Assembly: GCA_013112715.1 (NCBI GenBank)
Contig: JABFGB010000023.1
Coordinates: 46,451 to 110,450 of the forward strand
DNA from: Chloroflexota bacterium
GTDB taxonomy: Bacteria > Chloroflexota > Anaerolineae > Aggregatilineales > J027
Direction: 5' to 3'
DNA length: 64,000 nt
Shown: piece after piece, positions 62,799-64,000 of the stretch
Position numbering within the stretch: the stretch's first letter is position 1
Layout of the letters: each line of letters starts with the position of its first letter
Translations under genes and position numbers: made by a program
Notes under the pieces: model-generated
What the model was told of the DNA's origin: nothing
Database searches by the model: none
Seen by the model: only the letters and a program-made list of their open reading frames with translations

Positions 62799-63841
62799 CG
62801 ACACCCACATCACCTTCACCCTATCGTCCGCGCTCAACTCGTGGACACGTCCGGCGCAATCAACGCACGATGCCAAACTGGTTCGTGTTTGCGATTGGTA
62901 TTGTCGGCTTGGCAGCTTTATTTTTGCTGTTGCGGTCACTGGTAACTCCCTTATTTGATGATGAAGAGGGCGGTACATCCAACAGCAATCGAGCATGGCT
63001 GTCGGACAACTGGACAAATCAGGCACCCACACGCCCGCAAGTGGAGGCCCTTGTTACGCGCTTGCAAGATAACAAAATTGATATGGTCTATGTGCAAACC
63101 GGGGCATGGCGTCAGGATGGACAGTATCGGGCATGGGATTACGCCGACGATTTTCGGCTCTTGATGCGGGATATTGCCCCTGATATCAAGGTGCTGGATT
63201 GGATTACGGTGGATGGTCAACGCAATCAGTATGCCGCTGATAACCACACTATGCTAGTCAATTATGCTCGGCAGACCATCAATGAATGGCGCTACGATGG
63301 CGTGCATTTACAGGGCTTTTCAGTATTTGATGGGAATGAAAATTTTGTGCGATTGCTGCGTGCGTTTGACGAACTATTGGGAGATGACCGCACCCTGTCG
63401 GTAACTGGTCCCCCTGATTTCATACCCAGTGACCCCGCCGTCCCACCCGGTCTGGGAAATCCTTCGATTAGCTGGGATCCGCGTTATAAGCAGCAGATCG
63501 CTCTGATTGTGGATGAGATTGTGATTATGGCACACGCTAGTGGGTTGACCACACCAGAGGAATATGAGCAGTGGATGGCATACCAAATTGAAACCTATTC
63601 CAAAGATATCAGTCGGGTGGAAGTTGAGACTAATTTGATTGTGGCTTTCCCGAATTATCCAAGTGTACCGTTGCATGACCCGACAGTGGAAAATCTGACG
63701 ACGGCGATTATTGCCGCTAAACAAGGCATCAAGAATGCGGGTGGGGCTGGCAATCGGGTCGTGGGTGGGGGGATTTACATCTATAACGAAGCCAGCGAAC
63801 AGGACTGGCTGACCTTCAAAAAAGAGTGGGTAGATCGCTGA
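62795..63841 (+). CDS. Membrane-anchored GH18-like TIM-barrel protein, apparently non-catalytic
   Basis: This 348-aa protein has a basic tail, one membrane helix (FVFAIGIVGLAALFLLLRSL near residue 35) and an extracytoplasmic barrel of about 280 residues. The layout (MVYVQTGAWR, KVLDWITVDGQ, YDGVHLQGFSVFDGNENFVRLLRAF, LSVTGPPD, VVGGGIYIYN) follows glycosyl-hydrolase family 18. The usual DxxDxDxE signature is replaced by YDGVHLQGF, so the catalytic Glu is missing. A sugar- or peptidoglycan-binding role is an inference. It ends the pgpH-ybeY-dgkA operon. Confidence 0.7.
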   Translation: MTTPTSPSPYRPRSTRGHVRRNQRTMPNWFVFAIGIVGLAALFLLLRSLVTPLFDDEEGGTSNSNRAWLSDNWTNQAPTRPQVEALVTRLQDNKIDMVYVQTGAWRQDGQYRAWDYADDFRLLMRDIAPDIKVLDWITVDGQRNQYAADNHTMLVNYARQTINEWRYDGVHLQGFSVFDGNENFVRLLRAFDELLGDDRTLSVTGPPDFIPSDPAVPPGLGNPSISWDPRYKQQIALIVDEIVIMAHASGLTTPEEYEQWMAYQIETYSKDISRVEVETNLIVAFPNYPSVPLHDPTVENLTTAIIAAKQGIKNAGGAGNRVVGGGIYIYNEASEQDWLTFKKEWVDR

Positions 63842-63901
63842 TTCAAGCCAGATTCATACCAATTTTAAAATTATCTAAATTTCGCCCTTGCGCCTGTTCG
63901 T

Positions 63902-63928
63902 TTGACATGGTACATTAAATGCTGTACC
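63902..63928. promoter_or_regulatory. Promoter with embedded inverted repeat at right edge
   Basis: A TTGACA (63902-63907) is followed by GGTACA (63909-63914) and TGTACC (63923-63928), perfect 6-bp arms 8 bp apart. The -10 position is poor (TACCGC), which suits a regulated promoter. It lies ahead of the gene that starts at the window edge. Confidence 0.45.
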
Positions 63929-63950
63929 GCAAGACAAGGGAAGAATAACG

Positions 63951-64000
63951 TTGGGAATAGCAGTGGCTATGCTAACGCATGACAAATCAGGAGGAAACAG
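63951..64000 (+). CDS. Start of an unidentified gene running past the window
   Basis: A TTG at 63951 has AAGGGAAG 7 bp upstream and opens a frame (GIAVAMLTHDKSGGN) without a stop to the edge. The strong AGGAGG at 63989-63994 could equally serve a start just beyond the window, making this stretch untranslated. Confidence 0.3.
   Translation, partial: MGIAVAMLTHDKSGGN

Overview
The window looks like one chromosomal segment of an anaerobic or facultative bacterium of the phylum Chloroflexota, probably Anaerolineae-related. This is inferred from the gene repertoire, from Thr/Pro-rich secreted proteins, and from a bacterial-type Wood-Ljungdahl cluster next to Chloroflexota-style sugar ABC operons. 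No rRNA gene was seen, so the assignment is inference. Gene density is high, base composition is moderate, and no transposase, integrase, phage gene or CRISPR array was seen.

Layout. 1-6.3 kb: a partial methyltransferase, a HAD phosphatase, a phosphoribosyltransferase, a small response regulator, a GT-C-like membrane protein coupled to an unannotated 49-aa membrane peptide, and metG. metG is preceded by a structured leader with a small Met-containing ORF and an intrinsic terminator. 6.8-17.1 kb: a SorC-regulated sugar operon (regulator, DUF2291 lipoprotein, complete Rbs-type ABC importer, RbsD/FucU protein, split transketolase, FGGY kinase, TIM-barrel isomerase). Its content matches the transketolase route of D-apiose catabolism. 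17.2-18.6 kb: a secreted protein of unknown function.

18.7-34.7 kb is the centrepiece, a CODH/acetyl-CoA synthase (Wood-Ljungdahl methyl and carbonyl branch) locus: a MesB-like methionine synthase, an HMA-fold protein lacking its CxxC, cooS, acsB, a CBS-domain protein, acsD, acsC, acsV, acsE, a fused metV-metF, two cooC paralogues and alanine dehydrogenase. MetF makes methyl-THF, AcsE moves the methyl to the corrinoid protein AcsCD, AcsV reactivates that protein, CooS supplies CO and AcsB assembles acetyl-CoA. MesB could draw methyl groups from AcsCD to make methionine.

34.8-46.7 kb: mixed genes including an amine-oxidase-fold oxidoreductase, a CorC/HlyC-type transporter, a helix-hairpin-helix protein behind a consensus promoter with a LexA-type box, an Xaa-Pro peptidase, an A+T-rich type II restriction-modification pair whose methylase resembles YhdJ, a frameshifted YbaK-like gene, yifB/comM, a CoA-transferase and a UbiA prenyltransferase. 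46.7-54.8 kb: a GAF sensor kinase, a WD40 protein, and etfB-etfA with an acyl-CoA dehydrogenase (fatty-acid oxidation). 55-64 kb: a response regulator, a TPR protein, two lectin-fold proteins, yqeY, then the conserved pgpH-ybeY-dgkA cluster and a membrane-anchored TIM-barrel protein. A new transcription unit starts at the right edge.
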